Shown: positions 1 to 7,629 of the stretch, piece by piece
Layout: every line of letters starts with the position of its first letter
Numbering within the stretch: position 1 is the stretch's first letter
Program-made: the position numbers and the translations under genes
Assembly (NCBI RefSeq): GCF_004116955.1
Contig: NZ_CP026362.1
Coordinates: 1,032,501 to 1,096,500 of the forward strand
Length of the DNA: 64,000 bases
Origin: Bacillus vallismortis
Lineage (GTDB): Bacteria; Bacillota; Bacilli; Bacillales; Bacillaceae
Reading direction: 5' to 3'
The notes under the pieces: model-generated
What the model was told of the DNA's origin: nothing
Database searches by the model: none
Seen by the model: the letters and a program-made list of their open reading frames with translations, nothing else

Positions 1-336
1 GATGAACATACGGCGGTCACCCACAGGATTGTTGATGTGACGAAGCAAGGAGACCATTTGTTGTTTAAAACAAAAGGGGACAATAACGCCGCAGCTGATT
101 CAGCGCTTGTATCGGACGAAAATGTCCGAGCGCAATATACGGGTTTTCAGCTCCCATATGCCGGCTATATGCTTCATTTTGCCAGCCAGCCAATCGGAAC
201 AGCTGTTTTACTGATTGTTCCCGGCGTGATGCTGCTGGTGTACGCTTTTGTGACGATCACTAGCGCCTTTAGAGAAATTGAAAGAAAGACAAAAGCTTTG
301 GAAACAGATACAAAGGACAGCACGATGTCCACTTAA
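1..336 (+). CDS. sipW: Signal peptidase I SipW, C-terminal part (5' end outside window)
   Basis: This is the last 111 codons of an ER-type type I signal peptidase, open from base 1 and ending at TAA 334-336. SipW is a membrane enzyme that removes the signal peptides of TasA and TapA, the protein components of the biofilm matrix. The visible part contains the end of the catalytic domain and a C-terminal hydrophobic segment (about residues 60-80 of this fragment, GTAVLLIVPGVMLLVYAFV), followed by a charged tail. It lies 62 bp upstream of its substrate gene tasA, the order known for the tapA-sipW-tasA operon. The signal-peptidase catalytic motifs lie upstream of the window, so the call rests on context and recognised C-terminal sequence. 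Confidence 0.93.
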   Translation, partial: DEHTAVTHRIVDVTKQGDHLLFKTKGDNNAAADSALVSDENVRAQYTGFQLPYAGYMLHFASQPIGTAVLLIVPGVMLLVYAFVTITSAFREIERKTKALETDTKDSTMST

Positions 337-346
337 CTTCAGTTGT

Positions 347-364
347 AAACCTGGAAACAGGTTT
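347..364 (+). other. Intercistronic hairpin with GAAA tetraloop between sipW and tasA
   Basis: A 7-bp perfect stem (AAACCTG/CAGGTTT) closes a GAAA loop, a GNRA-type tetraloop. No T-run follows, so it is not a terminator. It lies just upstream of the tasA ribosome-binding region and could stabilise the 5' end of a processed tasA transcript, which would suit a structural protein needed in much larger amounts than SipW. The function is inferred. Confidence 0.5.
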
Positions 365-398
365 CGATATAAATCATTCAATAAAAGGGGAGTTTGCC

Positions 399-1184
399 AT
401 GGGCATGAAAAAGAAATTAAGTTTAGGAGTTGCTTCCGCAGCACTAGGATTAGCTTTAGTGGGAGGAGGAACATGGGCAGCTTTTAATGACATTAAATCA
501 ACGGATGCTACTTTTGCGTCAGGTACACTTGATTTATCTGCTAAGGAAAATTCAGCAAGTGTCAATTTATCAAATTTAAAGCCGGGAGACAAATTGACGA
601 AAGACTTCCAATTTGAAAATAACGGCACACTTGCGATTAAAGAAGTATTAATGGCGCTGAATTACGGTGAATTTAAAGCAAACGGCGGCAGCAATACATC
701 AGCAGAAGATTTTCTAAGCCAGTTTGAAGTAACAGTATTGACAGTAGGAAAAGAGGGCGGCAATGGATACCCTAAAAATATTATCTTAGATGATGCCAAC
801 CTCAAGGACTTGTATTTGATGTCTGCTAAAAATGATGCAAAGGCTGCTGAAAAAATCAAAAAACAAATTGACCCTAAATTTTTACATGCAAGCGGTAAAG
901 TCAATGTAGCCACAATTGACGGTACAACCGCTCCAGAATATGATGGTGTTCCAAAGACACCGATTGATTTTGATCAGGTTCAAATGGAGATCCAATTTAA
1001 AGATGATAAAACAAAAGACGAAAACGGCCTAATGGTTCAAAATAAATACCAAGGCAACTCAGTACAGCTTCAATTCTCGTTTGAAGCAACACAGTGGAAC
1101 GGTTTGACAGTCAAAAAGGAACATACTGAAAAAGACGGTTACATTAAAGAAAATGAAAAAGCGCACAGTGAGGATAAAAATTAA
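399..1184 (+). CDS. tasA: TasA, major amyloid fibre protein of the biofilm matrix
   Basis: This encodes a 261-residue secreted protein that forms the extracellular fibres of Bacillus biofilms and is also found in spores. The start ATG 399 follows the ribosome-binding site AAAAGGGGAG. A typical signal peptide is visible: MGMKKK, a hydrophobic core (about 8-24), then GGGTWA, with cleavage expected near residue 27, the SipW-dependent site. The mature part is hydrophilic, lacks cysteine and ends in a Lys/Glu/Asp-rich tail (KAHSEDKN). The length matches TasA. The gene is last in the tapA-sipW-tasA operon, which is repressed by SinR, encoded just downstream on the other strand. Compared from memory with strain 168, about 15-20 residues differ. 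The coding sequence is intact despite the adjacent IS. Confidence 0.98.
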   Translation: MGMKKKLSLGVASAALGLALVGGGTWAAFNDIKSTDATFASGTLDLSAKENSASVNLSNLKPGDKLTKDFQFENNGTLAIKEVLMALNYGEFKANGGSNTSAEDFLSQFEVTVLTVGKEGGNGYPKNIILDDANLKDLYLMSAKNDAKAAEKIKKQIDPKFLHASGKVNVATIDGTTAPEYDGVPKTPIDFDQVQMEIQFKDDKTKDENGLMVQNKYQGNSVQLQFSFEATQWNGLTVKKEHTEKDGYIKENEKAHSEDKN

Positions 1185-1193
1185 TAACATCGT

Positions 1194-1223
1194 GAAGGCC
1201 CAGTATTAATATACTGGGCCTTC
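1194..1223 (+). terminator. tasA terminator hairpin, left copy (IS target duplication)
   Basis: A 13-bp perfect stem, GAAGGCCCAGTAT with its complement, encloses the loop TAAT, 10 bp after the tasA stop. The same 30 bases recur exactly at 2780-2809 on the other side of the IS. This copy lacks its own T-tract because the IS begins at the next base, but the IS left end is a second hairpin followed by TTTATTTTT and so can still terminate transcription. Confidence 0.85.
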
Positions 1224-1322
1224 AGGCTGTCGAGAAAATCTCGACAGCCTTTATTTTTCCTTAAAATATCCATTCTTCTGTAATAAAATAAAAGAAAGAC
1301 TAAAAAGGACGGTGTCTTTCTC

Positions 1323-2675
1323 ATGTTCCACACAAGAAATTCTTCTCAAAACGCAGCTGAATTTGTTCTGCTTGACCAACTCGTCGAAGAGGATCACCTG
1401 CTTCGAAAAATTGATAAACACATTGACTTCTCTTTTATCATTGAAAAGGTTAAGCCTTACTACAGCGAAAACAAAGGCCGCCCCTCACTCGATCCGCTGA
1501 TTTTATTCAAAATGATGTTTATCGGCTACCTCTACGGTATCCGTTCAGAAAGACAGCTTGAAAAAGAAATTTATTACAATATGGCGTACAGATGGTTTTT
1601 GGGCCTGAATATCAATGACCCAGTTCCGCACCACTCCACCATCAGCTGGAACAGACGCACACGCTTTAAAGATACAACGATTTTCCAAGACATTTTTGAT
1701 GAGGTCGTTCTTCAGGCCATCAATCATGATATGGTGGGCGGACGTGTCCTTTTCACTGATTCAACTCATCTGAAAGCCAATGCCAACAAGCACAAATACA
1801 CAAGAAAAACGATTGAACAGGATACACAAAACTATATCAAAGATTTAAATGAAGCCATTCAAGAAGATCGAGAGGAGCACGGAAAAAAGCCATTACCGGC
1901 CAAAGAGGAGGTGAAAGCTGAAAAAGAGATCCGCCACAGTACCACTGATCCGGAAAGTGGTTATATGTATCGCGAAAACAAACCGGAGGGTTTCTTTTAC
2001 TTAGATCACCGAACAACGGATATGAAACATAACATTATCACCGACGCCTATGTTACGCCTGGAAATGTCCATGATTCTGTGCCTTATCTTGACCGATTAG
2101 ATCACCAAATTGCACGATTTGATTTTGAAGTAGAAGCCGTCGCTCTTGATTCTGGTTATTTGACGACTCCGATCTGTAAAGGGTTAGCTGACCGCCATAT
2201 TTTTGGCGTTATTGCGCATAGACGATATCACCCTACTAGAGGCTTGTTTCCAAAATGGAAGTTTCATTATGACAGTGAAAAAGACAGATACATTTGCCCG
2301 AACCAGCAAACACTTACATACTCAACAACTGACCGAAAAGGCTACCGGTCATATAAATCAAATCCTGAAACCTGTTCCGCGTGCCCATTGCTTGAACAAT
2401 GCACAAGATCAAAGCACCGCCAAAAGGTCATCACCCGGCATGTATGGGAGGACCACAAAGAAAAGGTCAGACAAAATCGCTTATCTGTTTCAGGAAAAAC
2501 CCTCTATAAAAAAAGAAAAGAAAAAATAGAGCGAAGCTTTGCAGATTCAAAACAGCTGCATGGGCTTCGCTATTGCAGGTTGAGGGGAAAACGGAATGTG
2601 AGTGAACAAGTTCTCCTCACAGCCGCATGCCAGAACATGAAGAAGATTGCCACATACCTAGCTAAGCAGAGCTAG
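1323..2675 (+). CDS. IS1182-family DDE transposase
   Basis: This 450-residue protein has the layout of IS1182/IS5-superfamily transposases: an N-terminal region with RPSLDPLILFKMMFIGYLYGI (about 55-75), a DDE-type core starting near LFTDSTHLKANANKHK (about 145-160), a second acidic region at VEAVALDSGYLTTPICKGLA, and a C-terminal Cys-rich insert (CPNQQ, CSACPLLEQC) followed by the conserved block ERSFADSKQLHGLRYCRLRG. The frame is uninterrupted, so the element may be active. The start ATG 1323 has only a weak ribosome-binding site (AAGGACGGTG). The stop codon is inside the right arm of a 12-bp hairpin (2651-2682). It is read in the same direction as tasA but separated from it by two hairpins. 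Confidence 0.92.
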   Translation: MFHTRNSSQNAAEFVLLDQLVEEDHLLRKIDKHIDFSFIIEKVKPYYSENKGRPSLDPLILFKMMFIGYLYGIRSERQLEKEIYYNMAYRWFLGLNINDPVPHHSTISWNRRTRFKDTTIFQDIFDEVVLQAINHDMVGGRVLFTDSTHLKANANKHKYTRKTIEQDTQNYIKDLNEAIQEDREEHGKKPLPAKEEVKAEKEIRHSTTDPESGYMYRENKPEGFFYLDHRTTDMKHNIITDAYVTPGNVHDSVPYLDRLDHQIARFDFEVEAVALDSGYLTTPICKGLADRHIFGVIAHRRYHPTRGLFPKWKFHYDSEKDRYICPNQQTLTYSTTDRKGYRSYKSNPETCSACPLLEQCTRSKHRQKVITRHVWEDHKEKVRQNRLSVSGKTLYKKRKEKIERSFADSKQLHGLRYCRLRGKRNVSEQVLLTAACQNMKKIATYLAKQS

Positions 2676-2682
2676 GTATGTG
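2651..2682 (+). terminator. Hairpin spanning the transposase stop codon
   Basis: A perfect 12-bp stem (CACATACCTAGC and complement) with an 8-base loop overlaps the last codons and TAG stop of the transposase gene. A CTCTTTTTCAG stretch follows six bases later. It may end the transposase message or limit its expression; the T-run is not directly adjacent, so termination is tentative. Confidence 0.45.
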
Positions 2683-2779
2683 GGAGCTCTTTTTCAGTTT
2701 TTGAAATCCGCTGAACAACTAAAGAAACAGCAGAAAACAAAAAAGGCTTGTAGAAAAAACGTCGTTTTCTCTACAAGCT

Positions 2780-2809
2780 GAAGGCCCAGTATTAATATAC
2801 TGGGCCTTC
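2780..2809 (+). terminator. tasA terminator hairpin, right copy
   Basis: This is an identical second copy of the 30-bp hairpin at 1194-1223, now 1.6 kb from tasA and next to the sinR terminator. It is followed by TTG rather than a long T-run. It marks the right edge of the IS target duplication. Confidence 0.8.
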
Positions 2810-2824
2810 TTGATGTGTATTGAC

Positions 2825-2868
2825 AAAAGAGGAGTCAGTGCCTCTGCTCAGGCACTACTCCTCTTTTT
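2825..2868 (-). terminator. sinR transcription terminator
   Basis: A long stem (AAAAGAGGAGT then CAGTGCCT, pairing with AGGCACTACTCCTCTTTT) includes the sinR stop codon in its arm. Read on the minus strand it ends in a T-run. The A-run on the other side makes it potentially bidirectional, so it could also stop transcription arriving from tasA or the IS. Confidence 0.8.
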
Positions 2869-3190
2869 GGGATTTTCTCCATTTTTGATAATCTAAAAAT
2901 TCACGAAATTGTTTTTTCGATACCCCGGATGTCATTGCATCGCGAACTAATTTCTCCCATTCACTATCTAATTGACCATCGTATTCGGTTTCATGTTTCT
3001 CATCGAGCAAAGTATGAACCGAGACGTCCAGAACAGCGGAGACTTTTTCGAGAAATTGAATGGAGGGGTTCGTTTGTAGATTTCGTTCTATTGAGCTTAA
3101 ATAAGACTTCGCTACCCCAGCTTTTTCAGCTAGTTCTGATAGTGAGTAGCCTTTTTCTTTACGGTATTGTTTAATACGCTGGCCAATCAA
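2855..3190 (-). CDS. sinR: SinR, master repressor of biofilm genes
   Basis: This encodes a 111-residue DNA-binding protein that represses the matrix operons eps and tapA-sipW-tasA. The N-terminal helix-turn-helix is of the XRE type (IGQRIKQYRKEKGYSLSELAEKAGVAKSYLSSIER, residues 2-36). The C-terminal part (about 70-111, SEWEKLVRDAMTSGVSKKQFREFLDY) is the helical hairpin used for tetramerisation and for binding SinI. The start is TTG 3190-3188, preceded by GGAAGGTGATG; this gives the known family length, whereas a longer upstream extension has no support. An internal promoter lies between it and sinI. Confidence 0.97.
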   Translation of the reverse strand: MIGQRIKQYRKEKGYSLSELAEKAGVAKSYLSSIERNLQTNPSIQFLEKVSAVLDVSVHTLLDEKHETEYDGQLDSEWEKLVRDAMTSGVSKKQFREFLDYQKWRKSQKEE

Positions 3191-3211
3191 TGTCATCACC
3201 TTCCTTGTGAT

Positions 3212-3240
3212 ATTATAGCACATTCAGAAAGGATTTATGG
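3212..3240 (-). promoter_or_regulatory. sinR proximal promoter (extended -10)
   Basis: On the minus strand the sequence TGCTATAAT (an extended -10, TGnTATAAT, hexamer at 3217-3212) lies about 22 bp upstream of the sinR TTG start. No good -35 is visible. This agrees with the weak constitutive sinR promoter known in strain 168. Confidence 0.6.
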
Positions 3241-3397
3241 TATGACTTCTGGCTGCCGGACCAGGATGAGCAGACTTTTTGTTTAAAAGTAAATATTTTC
3301 GTATTTCTTCCGGGCTGATATTTGCCTCTTTGGCTTTCATCATCAATTCAACCCATTCTTGATCTAATTCGAAGTGCTCTTGTTTTGCATTTTTCAT
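3224..3397 (-). CDS. sinI: SinI, antirepressor of SinR
   Basis: This 57-residue protein binds SinR, breaks its tetramer and so turns on matrix production in a subset of cells. The SinR-like interaction helix is FELDQEWVELMMKAKEANISPEEIRKYLLLNK (about residues 9-40), similar to the C-terminal hairpin of SinR. The ATG at 3397-3395 is preceded by AGGAGGAG at ideal spacing; an open frame continues upstream but lacks a comparable start site. It lies 33 bp upstream of the sinR TTG start, and both can be co-transcribed. Its own promoter carries a Spo0A box. Confidence 0.97.
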   Translation of the reverse strand: MKNAKQEHFELDQEWVELMMKAKEANISPEEIRKYLLLNKKSAHPGPAARSHTINPF

Positions 3398-3525
3398 GCA
3401 GTTTCTCCTCCTAAAATACTTGTTTATGTATTTCAGCCAGCCCGGCCATGACTCTTGTGTGCCTTCAGCGTCTCTGGAAGTCATTTGCCATTGAAATTAC
3501 CAGAATTTTTTTCCAATACACCTTT

Positions 3526-3568
3526 ATTATAATCGCATTTTTTCAAAAAAAACGAGAACGATGTCGAA
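3526..3568 (-). promoter_or_regulatory. sinI promoter with Spo0A box
   Basis: On the minus strand there is a TATAAT -10 (3531-3526) with no good -35, and further upstream a perfect 0A box TTCGACA (3568-3562). A poor -35 with an upstream 0A box fits the known activation of sinI by Spo0A~P. The box also lies next to the 3' end of yqhG. Confidence 0.65.
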
Positions 3569-3579
3569 TGGCAAAAAAG

Positions 3580-4374
3580 TTAGCTTGAAATATTATTTTG
3601 CAAATAAAATAAACCGCCATTTTCAATTTCTATTGATATCTTCGGTTGATACAGGGATTTTAGCGCCTGTTTTTCTAGATGATACTCTTCTGGTTTTTCT
3701 TCTGTATGCTCATAAAACTTATCAAGCAATGACAAGTCATTCTCCCACCTGTTCACCGCCTGTTCTGCCCAGTCTGACGGCTCCTGCATAGCGGATTTGG
3801 CAATATAGTTTTCCATCCGCTTAAGGCCGCTTGCCGGTTTGATGATAGGTGATATGGTGAAGCAATAGTCACAGATGTGAGACGTCAGTGAAAGCTGTGT
3901 GAGCTTGCTTTGAAAATGTTCAATGATGGTTCCAGAGACTAGGTGAAGACCTAGTGACAATAGCTTATCCTTTTTCATGTCGGACTGGTATGAAATCGTG
4001 ACATTTATACTAAGCCAAGGCTGAAGTGGGACTTTAGCTCCAGCTGACTCAATTTTCTCATACATTCTGGTAAATCTCCCATTTTGTTTAACAGCTTTGA
4101 ACATTTGAAAAAGGCGGGGGGCCCCAAAATAAATAAATTCGCCATCTAGGTCTTTTGGTGCAGTTTCTTTATCTGTTATAAAAGTGATTTTCATCGGTTT
4201 CGGATCGCCGCCTGTCTTCTCGCGCCAGTGCCAGTAGAAAGGGCGGTTCATGATCTGTTTGTCCATTTCAACGGTAAGCTGCACTGTCATATAGCCGGAA
4301 CCTTGATCGACGATCGGGCAGCTGTTTCCCTGGAAAAAACGAAGCAGAAAATCGTGAACCTCTTGCTGTCTCAC
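3580..4374 (-). CDS. yqhG: YqhG, conserved protein of unknown function
   Basis: This 264-residue soluble protein has no signal peptide or membrane segment. The start is GTG 4374, preceded by AAGGAGG at good spacing. It starts 20 bp after the helicase gene yqhH, probably in the same transcript. I recognise it by sequence and place as YqhG, whose function I do not know. Features visible: an aromatic-rich N-terminal half (FYWHWREKTGGDPKP near 45-60; EFIYFGAPRLFQMFKAV near 80-95) and a helical Lys/Glu-rich C-terminal half. The pairing with an SNF2 helicase suggests a joint nucleic-acid-related role, which is inference only. Confidence 0.85.
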   Translation of the reverse strand: MRQQEVHDFLLRFFQGNSCPIVDQGSGYMTVQLTVEMDKQIMNRPFYWHWREKTGGDPKPMKITFITDKETAPKDLDGEFIYFGAPRLFQMFKAVKQNGRFTRMYEKIESAGAKVPLQPWLSINVTISYQSDMKKDKLLSLGLHLVSGTIIEHFQSKLTQLSLTSHICDYCFTISPIIKPASGLKRMENYIAKSAMQEPSDWAEQAVNRWENDLSLLDKFYEHTEEKPEEYHLEKQALKSLYQPKISIEIENGGLFYLQNNISS

Positions 4375-4394
4375 TTATAAAACCTCCTTACAGG

Positions 4395-6068
4395 CTAAGA
4401 TCCTCTTTTTTCAGCAGGCTGCTGTTTTTTATAAGACAAAAATGAGGTTAAGTTGTCCATTTTGATTTTCATTTCTTCTTCTGTTGCGGAATGGTACAAG
4501 ATGTCGTGCAGGTGTTCTTCGAAATTGTTTACTTGAATTTTCGTTAATATATCGTCAAGTTCACCGACCACTTTTTCAAATAAATGAATTTTTTCATATA
4601 GCAGCTTTAAAATATGTTCTTCCACCGTATGTTTTGTCGCCATGTTGTAAATATGCACGTCACGCTCCTGACCGAGCCTGTGAATTCTTCCGATTCTCTG
4701 CTCAAGGCGCATCGGATTCCATGGCAGGTCATAGTTGATCATGTGATTGCAAAATTGCAGGTTAATTCCTTCTCCGCCGGCTTCAGTTGCAATCAGAACC
4801 TGGACCTTTCCTCGAAAAAGATCCTTCATCCAGTCTTTTTTCCCGCGCTTAAATCCGCCTCTGAAGGGCACGGAGCTGATGCCGTTTTGCTGAAGGAACC
4901 ATTGGAGGTAAATCTGGGTTGCCCGATATTCTGTAAAAATAATGACCTTATCGTCTATCTTCTTGATCAGATCAACGACTTGCAGCGCTTTAGAGTTTTG
5001 TGTGACTTGGTTGATGCGGTCTATTAAAACCGAAATGGTGTTTTCATCAATCGCCGGTGCTTGTTTTTCTTTTTGATCGAGCATTTTTTTCAGCGTCATA
5101 TATACCGCTTCTCTGCTTGAACAGCACTCTCTTTGCAATGTCATAATCGAGAACATGCTGGCCGGTTTATTGATGCCCTCCTTCAGACTGGAAATTTCAT
5201 CGTAAAGCGCTTGTTCTGATGGAGAAAATTCAATCGGCACTGTTTCAACATGCCGCTGTTTCCAAGTCAGTCCAGTATCACGCCGCCTGTTTCGGATCAT
5301 GACTTTATTTACAAGATCTTTTAAATGCTCATGCGCTTCTAAACTGGATTTCTTATTGGCGAACTCTTCTTGAAAGTGATTTTGACTGCCTAAATGGCCG
5401 GGTTTTAATAAGGACACCAAATTGAAAATTTCTTCGATACGGTTTTGAATTGGCGTCGCTGTAAGAAGCAGGCAATATTTTTTTACGAGATTCCGGACAA
5501 ATTCATAGTTCTTCGTTTTGCTATTTTTCAGTTTGTGTGCCTCGTCAATAATAACGAGATCATATGGAATAGACAGCACGATTTCCCGGTGGGGCGAACG
5601 CTTTGCGGTATCGATTGATGAGACGACAATATCGCTCTGCTCCCACACGTAGCTTTTCTTTTGTTCAACGGCTGGGATCAAAAATTTTTCCTGAAGCTCT
5701 TTGACCCACTGCGACACAAGGGACGCGGGCACAAGGATCAAAATTTTCTTGGCTAATCCGCGAATCATATATTCTTTTAGAATCAGTCCCGCTTCAACTG
5801 TTTTCCCGAGACCCACCTCATCTGCTAAAATCGCTTTTCCGTTCATTTTTTCAACCACTTTTTGCGCAACCTCAAGCTGGTGCGGGAGCGGTGTAAAGGA
5901 AGGCAGGTATAAAGGAGCCCGTAAGCCTTTAAATTCAGGTATAGCTAATGTTTCCTGGATTTCTGCAGAGAGCTTGTACAGTTCCCAGTTCGCCCAAGGG
6001 CCATCATGTTGAAGCCTTTCCGCGAATTCTTCAGGCCATTTTGTATCGTAGATCAATTCTGCGTCCAT
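4395..6068 (-). CDS. yqhH: YqhH, SNF2-family DNA/RNA helicase-like ATPase
   Basis: This 557-residue superfamily-2 ATPase of the SNF2/RapA type has the motifs in order: LPHQLEVAQKV (Q-like region, about 60), Walker A DEVGLGKT (about 85-92), DEAH (about 175), LLTATP (about 200), then the C-terminal helicase half with IIFTEYRATQ, TEAGGEGINLQFC and QRIGRIHRLGQ (motif VI). All key residues are present. It lacks extra DNA-binding domains, so partners are unknown; the following gene yqhG is a candidate. The start ATG 6068 is the first with a plausible ribosome-binding site. It is divergent from the glycine riboswitch-gcv operon. Confidence 0.93.
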   Translation of the reverse strand: MDAELIYDTKWPEEFAERLQHDGPWANWELYKLSAEIQETLAIPEFKGLRAPLYLPSFTPLPHQLEVAQKVVEKMNGKAILADEVGLGKTVEAGLILKEYMIRGLAKKILILVPASLVSQWVKELQEKFLIPAVEQKKSYVWEQSDIVVSSIDTAKRSPHREIVLSIPYDLVIIDEAHKLKNSKTKNYEFVRNLVKKYCLLLTATPIQNRIEEIFNLVSLLKPGHLGSQNHFQEEFANKKSSLEAHEHLKDLVNKVMIRNRRRDTGLTWKQRHVETVPIEFSPSEQALYDEISSLKEGINKPASMFSIMTLQRECCSSREAVYMTLKKMLDQKEKQAPAIDENTISVLIDRINQVTQNSKALQVVDLIKKIDDKVIIFTEYRATQIYLQWFLQQNGISSVPFRGGFKRGKKDWMKDLFRGKVQVLIATEAGGEGINLQFCNHMINYDLPWNPMRLEQRIGRIHRLGQERDVHIYNMATKHTVEEHILKLLYEKIHLFEKVVGELDDILTKIQVNNFEEHLHDILYHSATEEEMKIKMDNLTSFLSYKKQQPAEKRGS

Positions 6069-6197
6069 TGCTTTGAAACCGCCTTTCTTATTCTTCGATT
6101 CTTAAAATGAACAATATCAGAAAAATCTGCCCAAATTGGTGTTGCCCAGCATATAGTGATGGTGGTAGGATATGAGTATGTATTTGATGTAAGATAT

Positions 6198-6206
6198 TGC
6201 TATAGT
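6198..6206 (+). promoter_or_regulatory. Candidate gcv promoter (extended -10)
   Basis: TGCTATAGT, an extended -10 element, lies about 25 bp upstream of the riboswitch. No convincing -35 stands at 16-18 bp; TTGATG at 6184 is too close. It is the best promoter candidate for the riboswitch transcript. Confidence 0.4.
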
Positions 6207-6224
6207 ATGTCCATAACAGCATGA

Positions 6225-6467
6225 AAATATGAGCGAATGACAGCAAGGGGAGAGACCTGACCGAGAATCTCGGGATTCAGGCGCCGAAGGAGCAAACTGC
6301 GGAGTGAATCTCTCAGGCAAAAGAACTCTTGCTCGACGCAACTCTGGAGAGTGTTTGCGCAGATACGCAAACCACCAAAGGGGACGTCTTTGCGTATGCA
6401 AAGTAAACTTTCAGGTGCCAGGACAGAGAACCTTCATTTTACATGAGGTGTTTCTCTGTCCTTTTTT
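6225..6467 (+). ncRNA. Tandem glycine riboswitch with expression-platform terminator
   Basis: The leader of gcvT contains two glycine aptamers in series. The first (about 6230-6340) includes GGGGAGAGACC, GCGCCGAAGGAGCAA and AATCTCTCAGGCAAAAGAAC. The second (about 6341-6420) has the matching CTCTGGAGAG, ACCACCAAAGGGGACG and TTTCAGGTGCCAGGAC elements. A terminator follows: stem GGACAGAGAA (6421-6430) with TTCTCTGTCC (6452-6461) and a T-run to 6467. In the known mechanism glycine binding prevents termination and switches on the cleavage operon. The gap from yqhH to gcvT is fully accounted for by this element. Confidence 0.95.
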
Positions 6468-6510
6468 CTATGTTTTTTTAGCTGCGCCGTTGAAAAAGGG
6501 GAGGAATTCG

Positions 6511-7599
6511 ATGCTGAAAAGAACGCCGTTATTTGACCTGTATAAAAAATATGGAGGGAAAACGATTGATTTCGGAGGCTGGGAGCTGCCTGTTCAATTT
6601 TCTTCTATCAAAAAGGAACACGAAGCTGTCCGAACTGCAGCCGGGCTGTTTGATGTCTCTCATATGGGAGAAATCGAAGTGTCAGGAAATGACAGTCTGC
6701 CTTTTTTGCAAAGGCTGATGACCAATGATATTTCCGCGTTAACACCGGGCCGGGCACAATACACAGCAATGTGCTATTCCGACGGCGGAACCGTCGATGA
6801 TTTACTTGTCTATCAAAAAGGTGAGAACCATTATTTGCTGGTCATTAATGCTTCTAATATAGATAAAGATTTGGCTTGGATGAAAGAACATGCCGCAGGT
6901 GATGTGCAGATTGATCATTTGTCTGATCAGATCGCGCTCTTAGCTCTACAGGGGCCAAAAGCAGAAACAATCTTAAAAACGCTGACGTCTTCAGATTTAT
7001 CTGCATTACAGCCGTTTGCGTTTATTGATGAGGCTGATATCATCGGCTGCAAAGCGCTTATTTCGCGCACCGGTTATACGGGTGAGGACGGATTTGAAAT
7101 TTACTGCCGCACGGATGACGCTGTGGAGATATGGGAGAAAATCATTGATGCAGGAGAAGCATACGGACTAATTCCATGCGGTCTGGGCGCACGTGATACG
7201 CTCCGGTTTGAAGCGAAGCTCCCCCTTTACGGCCAGGAGCTGACCCGGGATATTACACCGATTGAAGCAGGTATAGGCTTTGCCGTAAAGCACAAAAAAC
7301 AGTCTGACTTTTTTGGCAAGTCAGTATTGAGTGAACAGAAAGAAAAAGGAGCGAAGCGAAAGCTTGTCGGACTCGAAATGATTGAAAAAGGGATACCGCG
7401 GCACGGATATGAAGTGTTCCATAATGGCAAGTCCGTCGGAAAGGTGACAACCGGCACGCAGTCACCGACATTAGGGAAAAACGTCGGCCTTGCCTTAATT
7501 GCTGCGGAAGCGAGTGAAATCGGGACTATAGTTGAGGTAGAGATTCGCAAAAAATTAGTGAAAGCAAAGGTTGTTAAAACACCATTTTATAAACGCTAA
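6511..7599 (+). CDS. gcvT: Aminomethyltransferase GcvT (glycine cleavage T-protein)
   Basis: This 362-residue protein transfers the aminomethyl carbon from lipoylated H-protein to tetrahydrofolate, releasing ammonia. It starts with [36 protein letters not shown], the standard T-protein N-terminus, and contains the folate-binding core ([38 protein letters not shown]). The ATG 6511 follows GGGGAGG; a longer in-frame extension would run into the riboswitch and is rejected. It is first in the gcvT-gcvPA-gcvPB operon under glycine riboswitch control. The H-protein and lipoamide dehydrogenase are encoded elsewhere, as is usual in Bacillus. Confidence 0.97.
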   Translation: MLKRTPLFDLYKKYGGKTIDFGGWELPVQFSSIKKEHEAVRTAAGLFDVSHMGEIEVSGNDSLPFLQRLMTNDISALTPGRAQYTAMCYSDGGTVDDLLVYQKGENHYLLVINASNIDKDLAWMKEHAAGDVQIDHLSDQIALLALQGPKAETILKTLTSSDLSALQPFAFIDEADIIGCKALISRTGYTGEDGFEIYCRTDDAVEIWEKIIDAGEAYGLIPCGLGARDTLRFEAKLPLYGQELTRDITPIEAGIGFAVKHKKQSDFFGKSVLSEQKEKGAKRKLVGLEMIEKGIPRHGYEVFHNGKSVGKVTTGTQSPTLGKNVGLALIAAEASEIGTIVEVEIRKKLVKAKVVKTPFYKR

Positions 7600-7629
7600 T
7601 ATTTTTTCTTTGGGGAGAGGAGTCCACAC

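Larger units (their letters stand above)
1224..2779 (+). mobile_element. IS1182-like insertion sequence, about 1556 bp, complete
   Basis: The element is bounded by two exact 30-bp copies of the tasA terminator (1194-1223 and 2780-2809; 31 bp if the preceding T is counted), read as the target-site duplication. The outermost bases are related in inverted orientation (AGGCTGTCGAGAAAA on the left, AGCTTGTAGAGAAAA read inward on the right, 12 of 15 identical). Each end also folds on itself: 12-bp stem at 1224-1250, about 9-10 bp at 2745-2779. It carries one intact transposase gene. The long duplication of a palindromic target agrees with what I recall of the IS1182 family. Element boundaries are inferred from the repeats. 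Confidence 0.88.

Noticed and set aside
6304-6510. N-terminal extension of gcvT from an in-frame codon at 6304
   Set aside because: It would be translated from the glycine riboswitch; the T-protein family starts at the ATG at 6511, which has a strong ribosome-binding site.
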